Assembly (NCBI RefSeq): GCF_025813715.1
Contig: NZ_CP107532.1
Span: 868,001 to 932,000 of the forward strand
Direction of reading: 5' to 3'
DNA: 64,000 nt
DNA from: Methylobacterium sp. FF17
GTDB taxonomy: Bacteria > Pseudomonadota > Alphaproteobacteria > Rhizobiales > Beijerinckiaceae
Part shown: positions 54,056-64,000 of the stretch, piece after piece
Position numbering within the stretch: the stretch's first letter is position 1
How the letters are laid out: each line of letters starts with the position of its first letter
The notes under the pieces: model-generated
Database searches by the model: none
Told to the model about the DNA's origin: nothing
Seen by the model: only the letters and a program-made list of their open reading frames with translations
Program-made: the position numbers and the translations under genes

Positions 54056-54112
54056 GGTTGCAGTTGTGAGACTGCGGTTCGGGAGTGGGCCCCACCGGGT
54101 CCGCTCTTTTTT
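54056..54112 (+). promoter_or_regulatory. Two-hairpin leader with terminator-like stem before rimP-nusA
   Basis: A first hairpin, GCAGT-TGTGAG-ACTGC (54060-54075), is followed by AGTGGGCCC-CACC-GGGTCCGCT (54084-54105), a 9-bp stem with two wobble pairs. CTTTTTT follows directly. No plus-strand gene precedes it, so this looks like a premature terminator (attenuator) or the 3' end of a short leader RNA, 60 bp before the rimP ATG. NusA, which stimulates termination at such sites, is encoded just downstream. Confidence 0.6.
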
Positions 54113-54171
54113 ATTGCCGCAAGGACTCCCGCGCCGGATCGCCGCCGACAGGGCCGGACCACAAGCGCAGC

Positions 54172-54975
54172 ATGGCAAACACGATCGACAGCGACCTCTC
54201 GGAAAAGCGCCTCATCACCGAGACGGGGGTGGCCGCGCGGGTGGTGCAGGTCATCGAGGCCTCGATCCAGGGCCTGGGCTATCGCGTGGTCCGGGTGAAG
54301 GTGTCGAGCGCCAACGGCTGCACGGTGCAGATCATGGCCGAGCGGCCGGACGGCACCATGACGGTGGACGATTGCGAGGCGGTGAGCCGGGCGATCTCGC
54401 CGCTCCTCGACCTCGATGACCCCATCGGCAAGCCCTACTACCTCGAGATCTCCTCGCCGGGCATCGACCGGCCCCTGGTGCGGGCGGTCGATTTCGCGCG
54501 CTGGGCCGGCTACGAGGCCAAGGTGGAACTGGCCGTGCCGATGGAGGGGCGCAAGCGCTTCCGGGGCATCATCGGCCCGCCGAATCCGGACGGGCTCACG
54601 GTGCCGATCGACCTGCCCGACGTGAAGGAGGGCCTGCCGAGCCGGATCGACCTGCCCCTGCGCGATCTCGGCGACGCCTACCTCGTGCTCACCGACGAAC
54701 TGGTGCGCGAATCCCTGCGCCGGGGCGGCCCGCCCGACCTCGACGCGGATGACGACGCGGACGCAGACGACGTGGAGCAGGACGAGACGGAGGCCGAGCC
54801 GGCCCCCGCCCCGCTCAAGAAGAAGGTCTCGCGGCCCCTGAAGCCGAAGGCCTCGCAGAGGCCCAAGCCCGTCAAGGTCGAGACCGAGGCGAGCCTCGCC
54901 ATCAAGGCGAAGAACAAGGCCAAGCCCGTCCGCACCAAGGCGGTGCGGGTGAAGGACGACGGCAAGCTCCACTAG
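54172..54975 (+). CDS. rimP: Ribosome maturation factor RimP
   Basis: 267 residues from ATG 54172. It assists 30S subunit maturation. The N-terminal alpha/beta domain has [20 protein letters not shown] and [20 protein letters not shown]. The conserved [20 protein letters not shown] leads into the SH3-like C-terminal domain. From about residue 180 the protein is an acidic then Lys/Pro-rich tail ([20 protein letters not shown], then [20 protein letters not shown]) of some 85 residues, as in other methylobacteria-type RimP. It is the first gene of the nusA-infB cluster. Confidence 0.95.
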   Translation: MANTIDSDLSEKRLITETGVAARVVQVIEASIQGLGYRVVRVKVSSANGCTVQIMAERPDGTMTVDDCEAVSRAISPLLDLDDPIGKPYYLEISSPGIDRPLVRAVDFARWAGYEAKVELAVPMEGRKRFRGIIGPPNPDGLTVPIDLPDVKEGLPSRIDLPLRDLGDAYLVLTDELVRESLRRGGPPDLDADDDADADDVEQDETEAEPAPAPLKKKVSRPLKPKASQRPKPVKVETEASLAIKAKNKAKPVRTKAVRVKDDGKLH

Positions 54976-55059
54976 ATCTTTCGCGCTCGCTTCCGGTGCC
55001 GCAGGGCGGCCCGGGACGGCGGATCCGAACACCCTACGACGAAGAGAAGGACGAAACCG

Positions 55060-56664
55060 ATGGCCGTCGTCAGCGCCAACAGGCTCGAACTCCTGCAGAT
55101 CGCCGAAGCGGTCGCCCGCGAGAAGGTGATCGACCGCTCCATCGTCATCGACGCGATGGAGGAGGCCATCGCCAAGGCCGCGCGCTCGCGCTATGGCGCC
55201 GAGACCGACGTGCATGCCGAGATCGACCCGAAGACCGGCGCCCTGCGCCTCTCGCGCCACCTCGTGGTGGTGGACGAGGTGGAGAACGACGCCCGCGAGG
55301 TCACCCTGGAGCAGGCCCGCCGCTACAACCCCGGCGCCCTGGTCGGCGACGTCATCTCCGACACCCTGCCGCCCTTCGATTTCGGCCGCGTGGCCGCCCA
55401 GTCGGCCAAGCAGGTCATCGTCCAGAAGGTGCGCGACGCCGAGCGCGACCGCCAGTTCGACGAGTACAAGGACCGCATCGGCGAGGTCGTGAACGGCCTC
55501 GTCAAGCGCGTCGAGTACGGCAACGTCATCGTGGATCTCGGGCGCGGCGAGGGCATCGTGCGCCGCGACGAGATGATCCCGCGCGAGACCTTCCGGCCGG
55601 GCGACCGCATCCGCTCCTACCTGTTCGACGTGCGCCGCGAGGTGCGCGGACCGCAGATCTTCCTGTCGCGCTCGCATCCGCAATTCATGGCCAAGCTGTT
55701 CGGCCAGGAAGTGCCGGAGATCTACGACGGCATCGTCGAGGTGAAGGCGGTGGCCCGCGATCCGGGCTCGCGCGCCAAGATCGCGGTGATCTCCCGCGAT
55801 GGCTCCATCGATCCCGTCGGCGCCTGCGTGGGCATGCGCGGATCCCGCGTCCAGGCGGTGGTCGGCGAACTCCAGGGCGAGAAGATCGACATCATCCCGT
55901 GGTCCGAGGACCAGGCGACCTTCATCGTCAACGCGCTGCAGCCGGCGGAAGTCGTGAAGGTGGTGCTGGACGAGGAGGCCGACCGCATCGAGGTGGTGGT
56001 GCCGGACGACCAGCTCTCGCTGGCCATCGGGCGGCGCGGCCAGAACGTGCGCCTCGCCTCCCAGCTCACCGGCTGGGACATCGACATCCTGACCGAGGCC
56101 GAGGAATCCGAGCGCCGGCAGAAGGAGTTCGCCGAGCGTACCGCGATCTTCATGGAAGCCCTCGACGTGGACGAGACCGTGGGCCAGCTCCTCGCGGCGG
56201 AGGGTTTCCGCAACGTCGAGGAGATCGCCTACGTGGAGGCGGGCGAGCTCGCCAACATCCAGGGCCTCGACGAGGAGAGCGGCACCGAGATCCAGGCCCG
56301 CGCGCAGGACCACCTCGCCCGCGTCGAATCGGAGTTCGATGCCAAGCGCCAGGAACTCGGCGTGCAGGACGAGCTGCGTGAGATCGACGGCATCACCACC
56401 CCCATGCTGGTGGCGCTCGGCGAGAACGACGTGAAGACCATCGAGGATCTCGCCGGCTGCGCCACCGACGATCTCGTCGGCTACACGGAAGGCCGCGGCC
56501 CCGAGGCCAAGCGCCATGCCGGCTACCTCGACGGCTTCGAAGTCTCCCGCGCCGAGGCGGAGGCCATGGTGATGGCCGCGCGCGTCCATGCGGGCTGGAT
56601 CGAGGCCCCGGTCGAGGCGGACGAGGCCACCGACGCCCCCGAGGACGAGGCGACCCCGGCCTGA
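55060..56664 (+). CDS. nusA: Transcription termination/antitermination factor NusA
   Basis: 534 residues from ATG 55060. Order: N-terminal RNAP-binding domain ([20 protein letters not shown]), S1 domain (about 135-200, [20 protein letters not shown]), KH1 and KH2 domains (about 200-345, [20 protein letters not shown] and [20 protein letters not shown]), then two C-terminal helix-hairpin-helix-like acidic repeats (about 370-500, [17 protein letters not shown]). It modulates pausing, termination and antitermination by RNA polymerase. It may control its own leader upstream of rimP. Confidence 0.97.
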   Translation: MAVVSANRLELLQIAEAVAREKVIDRSIVIDAMEEAIAKAARSRYGAETDVHAEIDPKTGALRLSRHLVVVDEVENDAREVTLEQARRYNPGALVGDVISDTLPPFDFGRVAAQSAKQVIVQKVRDAERDRQFDEYKDRIGEVVNGLVKRVEYGNVIVDLGRGEGIVRRDEMIPRETFRPGDRIRSYLFDVRREVRGPQIFLSRSHPQFMAKLFGQEVPEIYDGIVEVKAVARDPGSRAKIAVISRDGSIDPVGACVGMRGSRVQAVVGELQGEKIDIIPWSEDQATFIVNALQPAEVVKVVLDEEADRIEVVVPDDQLSLAIGRRGQNVRLASQLTGWDIDILTEAEESERRQKEFAERTAIFMEALDVDETVGQLLAAEGFRNVEEIAYVEAGELANIQGLDEESGTEIQARAQDHLARVESEFDAKRQELGVQDELREIDGITTPMLVALGENDVKTIEDLAGCATDDLVGYTEGRGPEAKRHAGYLDGFEVSRAEAEAMVMAARVHAGWIEAPVEADEATDAPEDEATPA

Positions 56665-56705
56665 GCGCCGCGCCCCCTCCCGACCCCACAGGATCCCGAC
56701 GCCGC

Positions 56706-57446
56706 ATGACGGGCGACCCCGCCGACACCGAAGACGCCACCGAGGCCGACCCGGGCACCCTGCTCGATGCCGGCCTCGGGCGGGGTCGCGGCAATGCCCT
56801 GCGCACATGCCTCGTCACCCGGGTGGCGCAGGCGCCGGCGGGGATGATCCGCTTCGTGCTCGGGCCCGACGGCGCCGTGGTCCCGGACCTGCGCGCCCGC
56901 CTGCCCGGGCGCGGGGCCTGGCTCACGCCGACGCGGGCAGTGGTGAACAAGGCGGTGAAGCGCCGCGCCTTCCAGCGCGCCTTCAAGACCAAGGACGCCA
57001 CCGCCCCCGATCTCGCCGACCGCATCGCCGAGAGCCTGCGGGCGGACCTGCGCCAGTCCCTGTCGCTGGCCAACAAGGCCGGGGCCGTGGTCGCGGGATT
57101 CGCCAAGGTCGAGGCGGCGATCGGCGACAAGGCCAGCGTCGCGGCGGTGATCGAGGCCTCCGACGGAAGCCCCGACGGACGCCGGAAGATCGTCGCGGCA
57201 TTGCACCGGCGGCATGGCAGTGCCATATCCGGCATTCCCGTCATCGATGACCTGTCCAACGAAGAATTGGGCGTGGCCTTGGGTCGGGATCATGTGATAC
57301 ATGCGGCTCTCGTCGCAGGAGTCGGAGCTTCCGGCTGCCTTGCGCGTTGGCGTCGGCTCCGCTCCTTCGAAGGATTGGCGACGACGGCCGAGGAGGCCGG
57401 CTCCGCTCCCGACGGGCGGGCCGCTTCCGATCTGCACGATGACTGA
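56706..57446 (+). CDS. YlxR-type RNA-binding protein with L7Ae-like domain
   Basis: 246 residues from ATG 56706. The YlxR/DUF448 domain (about 28-95) shows RTCLVTRVAQAPAGMIRFVL and LPGRGAWLTPTRAVVNKAVK. The following region (about 110-200, LSLANKAGAVVAGFAKVEAA) is the L7Ae/YlxQ-like partner domain fused in alphaproteobacteria. The last 40 residues are variable. It probably binds rRNA or acts in transcription, always between nusA and infB. Confidence 0.9.
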   Translation: MTGDPADTEDATEADPGTLLDAGLGRGRGNALRTCLVTRVAQAPAGMIRFVLGPDGAVVPDLRARLPGRGAWLTPTRAVVNKAVKRRAFQRAFKTKDATAPDLADRIAESLRADLRQSLSLANKAGAVVAGFAKVEAAIGDKASVAAVIEASDGSPDGRRKIVAALHRRHGSAISGIPVIDDLSNEELGVALGRDHVIHAALVAGVGASGCLARWRRLRSFEGLATTAEEAGSAPDGRAASDLHDD

Positions 57447-57519
57447 GATGACGGCTTTACCCGGCGCACAGCGGTCTGCCGGTTCACGGGACGATGGAAA
57501 CCCTCAGGGTTTGGACTGA

Positions 57520-60465
<2,946 letters not shown>

Positions 60466-60489
60466 GCGTCCGGCGCTTCATCGAGAACC

Positions 60490-60531
60490 GAACGGGGTCG
60501 CGACATCGGTCGCGGCCCCGTTCTGCGTTTT
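60490..60531 (+). terminator. Strong intrinsic terminator after infB
   Basis: GAACGGGGTCGCGAC (60490-60504) pairs with GTCGCGGCCCCGTTC (60509-60523) over 15 bp with one wobble, and a tetraloop ATCG lies between. TGCGTTTTGG follows. It separates infB from the methyltransferase-like gene. Confidence 0.85.
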
Positions 60532-60549
60532 GGGCTCGCGTCTACCGCT

Positions 60550-60760
60550 CCTCTTTGTGGGAACGCTTTCTCCGGGGATCATCCCGGTTCGGTCGTGACG
60601 CATGCGGGCCTTCCTCTCCTGGAAGGCAGAGCGACGGCGCAGTGCCATCTGCGATCGCCCCGCCTGGACGGAGAGGGAACCGGCACATCTTGCGACAGGC
60701 GTCGGTGCGCAAGCCCCGGGGAACCGAGCGCCATCGCGCAGACCGCGCCTCGGTGAGACG
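60550..60760. repeat. Dispersed intergenic repeat, family 3, copy after infB
   Basis: ATCATCCCGGTTCGGTCGTG near 60579, CTCTCCTGGAAGGCAG near 60614, TGCCATCTGCGATCGCC at about 60641 and GGACGGAGAGGGAACCG near 60667 recur in order at 50880-51090. Parts also recur at 21157-21243. It fills most of the 472-bp gap. The gap otherwise shows only the infB terminator. Confidence 0.55.
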
Positions 60761-60937
60761 CGACACGCATCCTCGCGCGGACACCGGGGTCCCCGACCCA
60801 AAGCCCCACTGCCCGCCGCCTTAACCCCATCGGCGAGTTTGCCTGGGGGAAGCGTCCCATCCGCCCCGTCCCGTCGCGCGGGCCCCGTTATGATCGTACG
60901 CAGGCGGCCGGCATGGCGGCGCGATCGAGGCGGCACG

Positions 60938-61813
60938 ATGCTGAATTCCTACGCCCTGCGGCGGGCCCTGTCGGACAACAAGTACCGGAAGATCTTCGTG
61001 GAGCGGCTCACCGAGCCGCTGCACCTGAACCTCATCTCGGCCGGCGTGGCCCTGTTCGGCAGCTACCGGGCCAAGGTCGCCTTCGACCTGATCGTGCGCC
61101 AGCAATACGCGTTCCCGGTGCTGTTCGCGGCCGACGAGGCACGGAAGCTCGGGCTCTCCCGCATTCAGGTGCTCGAATTCGGCGTGGCCACCGGTGCCGG
61201 ACTGATGAACCTCTGCGACTGCGCCGCCCGCACGGAAGCCGCCACCGGCATCGCCGTCGATGTGATCGGGTTCGACACCGGCAGCGGCATGCCCCCGGCG
61301 ATCGATTACCGGGACATGCCGGAATATTTCCAGGAGGGCGATTTCCCGATGGATTTCGAGGCCCTGCGCCGCTCCCTGCCCGGGCGCTGCCGGCTCATCA
61401 TCGGCGATGTCGCCGAGACGATCCCGGCCTATCTCGCCGGCGTCACGGCCGAGGCCCCGATCGGCTTCGTCTCGGTGGACGTGGACTATTACTCCTCCGC
61501 CGCGAGCACCCTGACGGTGCTCGACGGGGGCCCCGAGCAGTACCTGCCGCTCCTGCCCGTCTACCTCGACGATGTCGGCATGGACGGCGCGAATCCCTGG
61601 ACCGGCGAGTTGCTGGCGGCGGCCGAATTCAATGCGCGCCAGCCCCTGCGCAAGATCGCGCCCTTCAACCTCCTGCGCTCGAAGCGGGTGTTCAAGAACG
61701 CCCAGTGGATCGACCGCATGTTCACCGCGCATATCCACGATCACCCGGCGCGGACCCCCGCGACGGCGAAACGTGCGCAACAGGCCTATATCCCGAACGA
61801 GTATTTGCGCTAA
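60938..61813 (+). CDS. SAM-methyltransferase-like protein, unknown substrate
   Basis: 291 residues from ATG 60938 (MLNSYALRRALSDNKYRKIF); an in-frame ATG at 60890 is possible. A Rossmann methyltransferase-like core is suggested by RIQVLEFGVATGAGLMNLCD, VDVIGFDTGSGMPPAIDY (motif II-like acidic end), and GFVSVDVDYYSSAASTLTVL. CRLIIGDVAETIPAYL fits motif III. It may belong to the TylF/DUF-type methyltransferases of glycan or secondary metabolism. It is inserted between infB and rbfA, which are usually adjacent, and is bounded by repeats on its left. Confidence 0.7.
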   Translation: MLNSYALRRALSDNKYRKIFVERLTEPLHLNLISAGVALFGSYRAKVAFDLIVRQQYAFPVLFAADEARKLGLSRIQVLEFGVATGAGLMNLCDCAARTEAATGIAVDVIGFDTGSGMPPAIDYRDMPEYFQEGDFPMDFEALRRSLPGRCRLIIGDVAETIPAYLAGVTAEAPIGFVSVDVDYYSSAASTLTVLDGGPEQYLPLLPVYLDDVGMDGANPWTGELLAAAEFNARQPLRKIAPFNLLRSKRVFKNAQWIDRMFTAHIHDHPARTPATAKRAQQAYIPNEYLR

Positions 61814-61969
61814 GAGAGGCGCCTTCGGCGTCCGCTTCGTTTCGATCCGCGCCCGGCTTCGGCCGCGCGGCGGCGCATCGCCGTTCCGTTTCAACAACGC
61901 TCTCGCGGGCGAGAAACCCATGCGGGCCGGTGTCGAACCGTTTCGACGACAAGACGATCAGAACCCTTC

Positions 61970-62404
61970 ATGGCCCAGAGACAGACCCCCACCGGACCCT
62001 CGCAGCGCCAGCAGCGCGTCGCCGAGCTGATCCGCCACGCGATCGCCGAGGTGCTCCAGCGCGGAGACATCCAGGACGCGGTCCTGAACGCGCACGTCAT
62101 CACGGTGCCGGAGGTCCGCATGTCGCCCGACCTGAAGCTCGCCACGGCCTACATCATGCCGCTCGGCGGCCTCAACGAGGCTCCGGTGATCGCGGCCCTG
62201 GAGCGCAACAAGAAGGCGCTCCGGCAGGAGGTCGCCCGCCGGGTGAACCTGAAATTCGCGCCCGACCTGCGCTTCCTGCGCGACGAGACCTTCGACGAGG
62301 CCGACCGGATCGACGCCCTGCTGCGCACTGATAAAGTGCGGCGCGACCTCGAATCGCCGGCGTCCGACGACGCGGCCGAATCGTCGGATCCCGACGCGGC
62401 CTGA
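61970..62404 (+). CDS. rbfA: 30S ribosome-binding factor RbfA
   Basis: 144 residues from ATG 61970. The single KH-like domain has [40 protein letters not shown] and [20 protein letters not shown]. It binds the 16S 5' helix during 30S maturation and cold adaptation. The C-terminal 25 residues are acidic and variable. It is followed by truB in the usual order. Confidence 0.96.
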   Translation: MAQRQTPTGPSQRQQRVAELIRHAIAEVLQRGDIQDAVLNAHVITVPEVRMSPDLKLATAYIMPLGGLNEAPVIAALERNKKALRQEVARRVNLKFAPDLRFLRDETFDEADRIDALLRTDKVRRDLESPASDDAAESSDPDAA

Positions 62405-62538
62405 CGCGAACCCGACGCGGCCCGCACCGGTTTTCCGGCCCGAGGCGGCGGACGGACCCATCGCAAACGTCCGACCGGGGCGGATGACGGCGCAGCGCGT
62501 GCCGCCCGCCCCTCAAAGACCCTTGACCGAGGACCCCC

Positions 62539-63564
62539 ATGATCAACGAACCGACCGTCGAGCGCACCGAAGGCGCCCCCCCGCCGAACCCGGTGGACCG
62601 GCCCGCGGCCGCCGAAGGGCGCCGCCCGCCGCGCGGGGCCCCGCGCCCCGACCGGCCCAAGCGCCGCGACGTCAACGGCTGGGTGATCCTCGACAAGGGC
62701 GTGGGCATGACCTCGACCCACGCGGTCGCGGTGGTCAAGCGCGCCTTCAACGCCAAGAAGGCGGGGCATGCCGGCACCCTCGACCCGCTCGCCTCCGGCA
62801 TCCTGCCCATCGCGCTGGGCGAGGCGACCAAGACCGTTCCGTTCGTGATGGACGGGCGCAAGGCCTACGTCTTCACCGTGACCTGGGGCATCGAGACCGA
62901 CACGGACGACGCCGAGGGGCGCCCGGTCGCCACCAGCGAGGCGCGCCCGACCCGGGAGGCCGTCGAGGCCGCGCTCCCGACCTTCATCGGCGCCATCGAG
63001 CAGGTGCCGCCGCGCTACTCGGCGATCAAGATCGCGGGTGAGCGCGCCTACGACCTCGCCCGTGACGGCGAGGAGGTGGTGCTGGTGGCCCGCCCCGTGC
63101 AGATCGACCATCTCGGCGTCGTCGAGCACACGCCGGAGCGCACCGTGATCGAGGCCGCCTGCGGCAAGGGCACCTATGTCCGTGCGCTCGCCCGCGATCT
63201 CGGCCGCCTGCTCGGCTGCTACGGCCACGTCTCGGGCCTGCGCCGCACCCGCGTCGGCCCCTTCACGGAGGCCGATTCGTGCCAGGTCGCCGCCCTCGAG
63301 GCGGCGGGCCCGGACGGCAATGCCGGCCACCTGCATCCGGTCGAGACCGCCCTCGACGCGGTGCCGGCCGTGCCGGTCTCGCGCGACATGGCCCTGCGCC
63401 TGATGCGCGGCCAACCGGTGATCCTGCGCGGGCGCGACGCGCCGGTGGAGGGCAAGGCCTTCGCCACCTGCGGCGGCATCCTCGTGGCGGTGGGCGACGT
63501 GGAGCGCGGCGAACTCGTGCCGCACCGGGTGTTCCACCTCGGCGGGACCGCGCGCCCGGCCTGA
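62539..63564 (+). CDS. truB: tRNA pseudouridine(55) synthase
   Basis: 341 residues from ATG 62539, preceded by GAGG. It isomerises U55 in the T-loop of tRNAs. The catalytic Asp82 is in [20 protein letters not shown]. Other conserved parts are [20 protein letters not shown] and [20 protein letters not shown]. The first 35 residues are a Pro/Arg-rich extension. The next genes usually found in this cluster (rpsO, pnp) are not directly downstream here. Confidence 0.96.
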   Translation: MINEPTVERTEGAPPPNPVDRPAAAEGRRPPRGAPRPDRPKRRDVNGWVILDKGVGMTSTHAVAVVKRAFNAKKAGHAGTLDPLASGILPIALGEATKTVPFVMDGRKAYVFTVTWGIETDTDDAEGRPVATSEARPTREAVEAALPTFIGAIEQVPPRYSAIKIAGERAYDLARDGEEVVLVARPVQIDHLGVVEHTPERTVIEAACGKGTYVRALARDLGRLLGCYGHVSGLRRTRVGPFTEADSCQVAALEAAGPDGNAGHLHPVETALDAVPAVPVSRDMALRLMRGQPVILRGRDAPVEGKAFATCGGILVAVGDVERGELVPHRVFHLGGTARPA

Positions 63565-63577
63565 CCGGGACGGGGCG

Positions 63578-64000
63578 TCAGCCCCGGATCGGCAGCCCCG
63601 CCTCGATCACCCGCGCCCAGAGGGAGGCGCCGTAGGGGGCGGCGGCGTCGTTGAAGTCGTAGTGCGGGTGGTGCAGGCCCGCGCTGTCGCCGTTGCCGAG
63701 GAAGATGTAGGCACCGGGCCGGTGGGCGAGCATGTAGGAGAAATCCTCGGCCGCCATCATCGGCGCCACCGCCCGGTCCACCGCCGCCTCGCCGACGAGG
63801 CTCGCCGCCACATCGGCGATGAAGTCGGTCTCGGCCGGATGGTTCTCGGTGACGGGATAGCCGGAATTGAACTCCATCTGCCCCACCGCCCCGAAGGCCC
63901 GGGGAACATGGTCGACGATCCCGGCGATGCGAGCCTGGACGAGGTCGCGCACCGGCTGCGACAGGGCCCGCACGGTCCCGCGCAGGCTCACGGTCTGCGG
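63578..64000 (-). CDS. M20-family amidohydrolase/peptidase (5' part outside the window)
   Basis: The frame is open through base 64000, so only the C-terminal 140 residues are visible. The start would lie beyond the window. VSLRGTVRALSQPVRDLVQA is the end of the dimerisation domain. AVAPMMAAEDFSYMLAHRPG and GLHHPHYDFNDAAAPYGASL carry the metal-binding Glu and His of the hippurate hydrolase/IAA-amino acid hydrolase group. The enzyme hydrolyses an amide bond; its substrate is not predictable. It is convergent with truB, 13 bp apart. Confidence 0.88.
   Translation of the reverse strand, partial: PQTVSLRGTVRALSQPVRDLVQARIAGIVDHVPRAFGAVGQMEFNSGYPVTENHPAETDFIADVAASLVGEAAVDRAVAPMMAAEDFSYMLAHRPGAYIFLGNGDSAGLHHPHYDFNDAAAPYGASLWARVIEAGLPIRG

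Overview
The window is a high-GC, densely coding chromosomal stretch from an alphaproteobacterium. It most resembles a Methylobacterium/Methylorubrum-type member of the Hyphomicrobiales. Pointers to this are the atpHAGD-C order, the rimP-nusA-ylxR-infB-rbfA-truB cluster, a membrane-anchored CycM-like cytochrome c, an oxalate/formate-type antiporter, a DUF6111 gene, Yej-type transporter genes and hairpin-rich intergenic repeats. The genus is inferred from gene content only. I saw no rRNA, tRNA, CRISPR array, insertion sequence or prophage.

Layout. 1-9.5 kb: thioesterase (cut by the window start), PPOX flavoprotein, UbiH-type hydroxylase, pyrophosphatase, GNAT, a CX5R phosphatase, an OFA-family antiporter with a small membrane partner, pheA and kdsB. 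9.8-13.7 kb: a cytochrome c, then a PAS-GGDEF-EAL protein followed 30 nt later by a BLUF blue-light receptor. 13.9-20.2 kb: two tandem YejA-like binding proteins and YejB without YejE/YejF, then a GNAT and an alpha/beta hydrolase. 20.2-30.0 kb: a moxR-DUF58-DUF4159-membrane-protein operon, interrupted by a hicAB toxin-antitoxin pair and flanked on both sides by same-orientation arrays of a 250-bp hairpin repeat. 30.0-32.8 kb: DUF1285, Nudix, DUF6111 and CCA-adding enzyme in overlapping order. 32.8-38.2 kb: F1 ATP synthase operon with an extra 82-codon membrane gene between atpD and atpC. 38.5-50.7 kb: two DsbA-fold proteins, argG, nnrD, histidine phosphatase, mtgA, ispA-type synthase, leuB, secreted and membrane hypotheticals, an LLM flavoprotein and asd. 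50.7-54.1 kb: an accessory patch with a candidate toxin-immunity pair and a xenobiotic acetyltransferase, set among dispersed repeats. 54.1-63.6 kb: the translation/transcription cluster, preceded by a hairpin-T-tract leader. The window ends inside an M20 peptidase gene.

The strongest leads are: (1) the repeat-flanked MoxR cassette carrying hicAB; (2) the overlapping toxin/immunity-like pair at 51170-52956; (3) the split blue-light/c-di-GMP gene pair; (4) the attenuator-like leader before rimP-nusA; (5) small membrane genes attached to the antiporter and to the ATP synthase. Three families of intergenic repeats recur across the window and account for most non-coding stretches over 300 bp.
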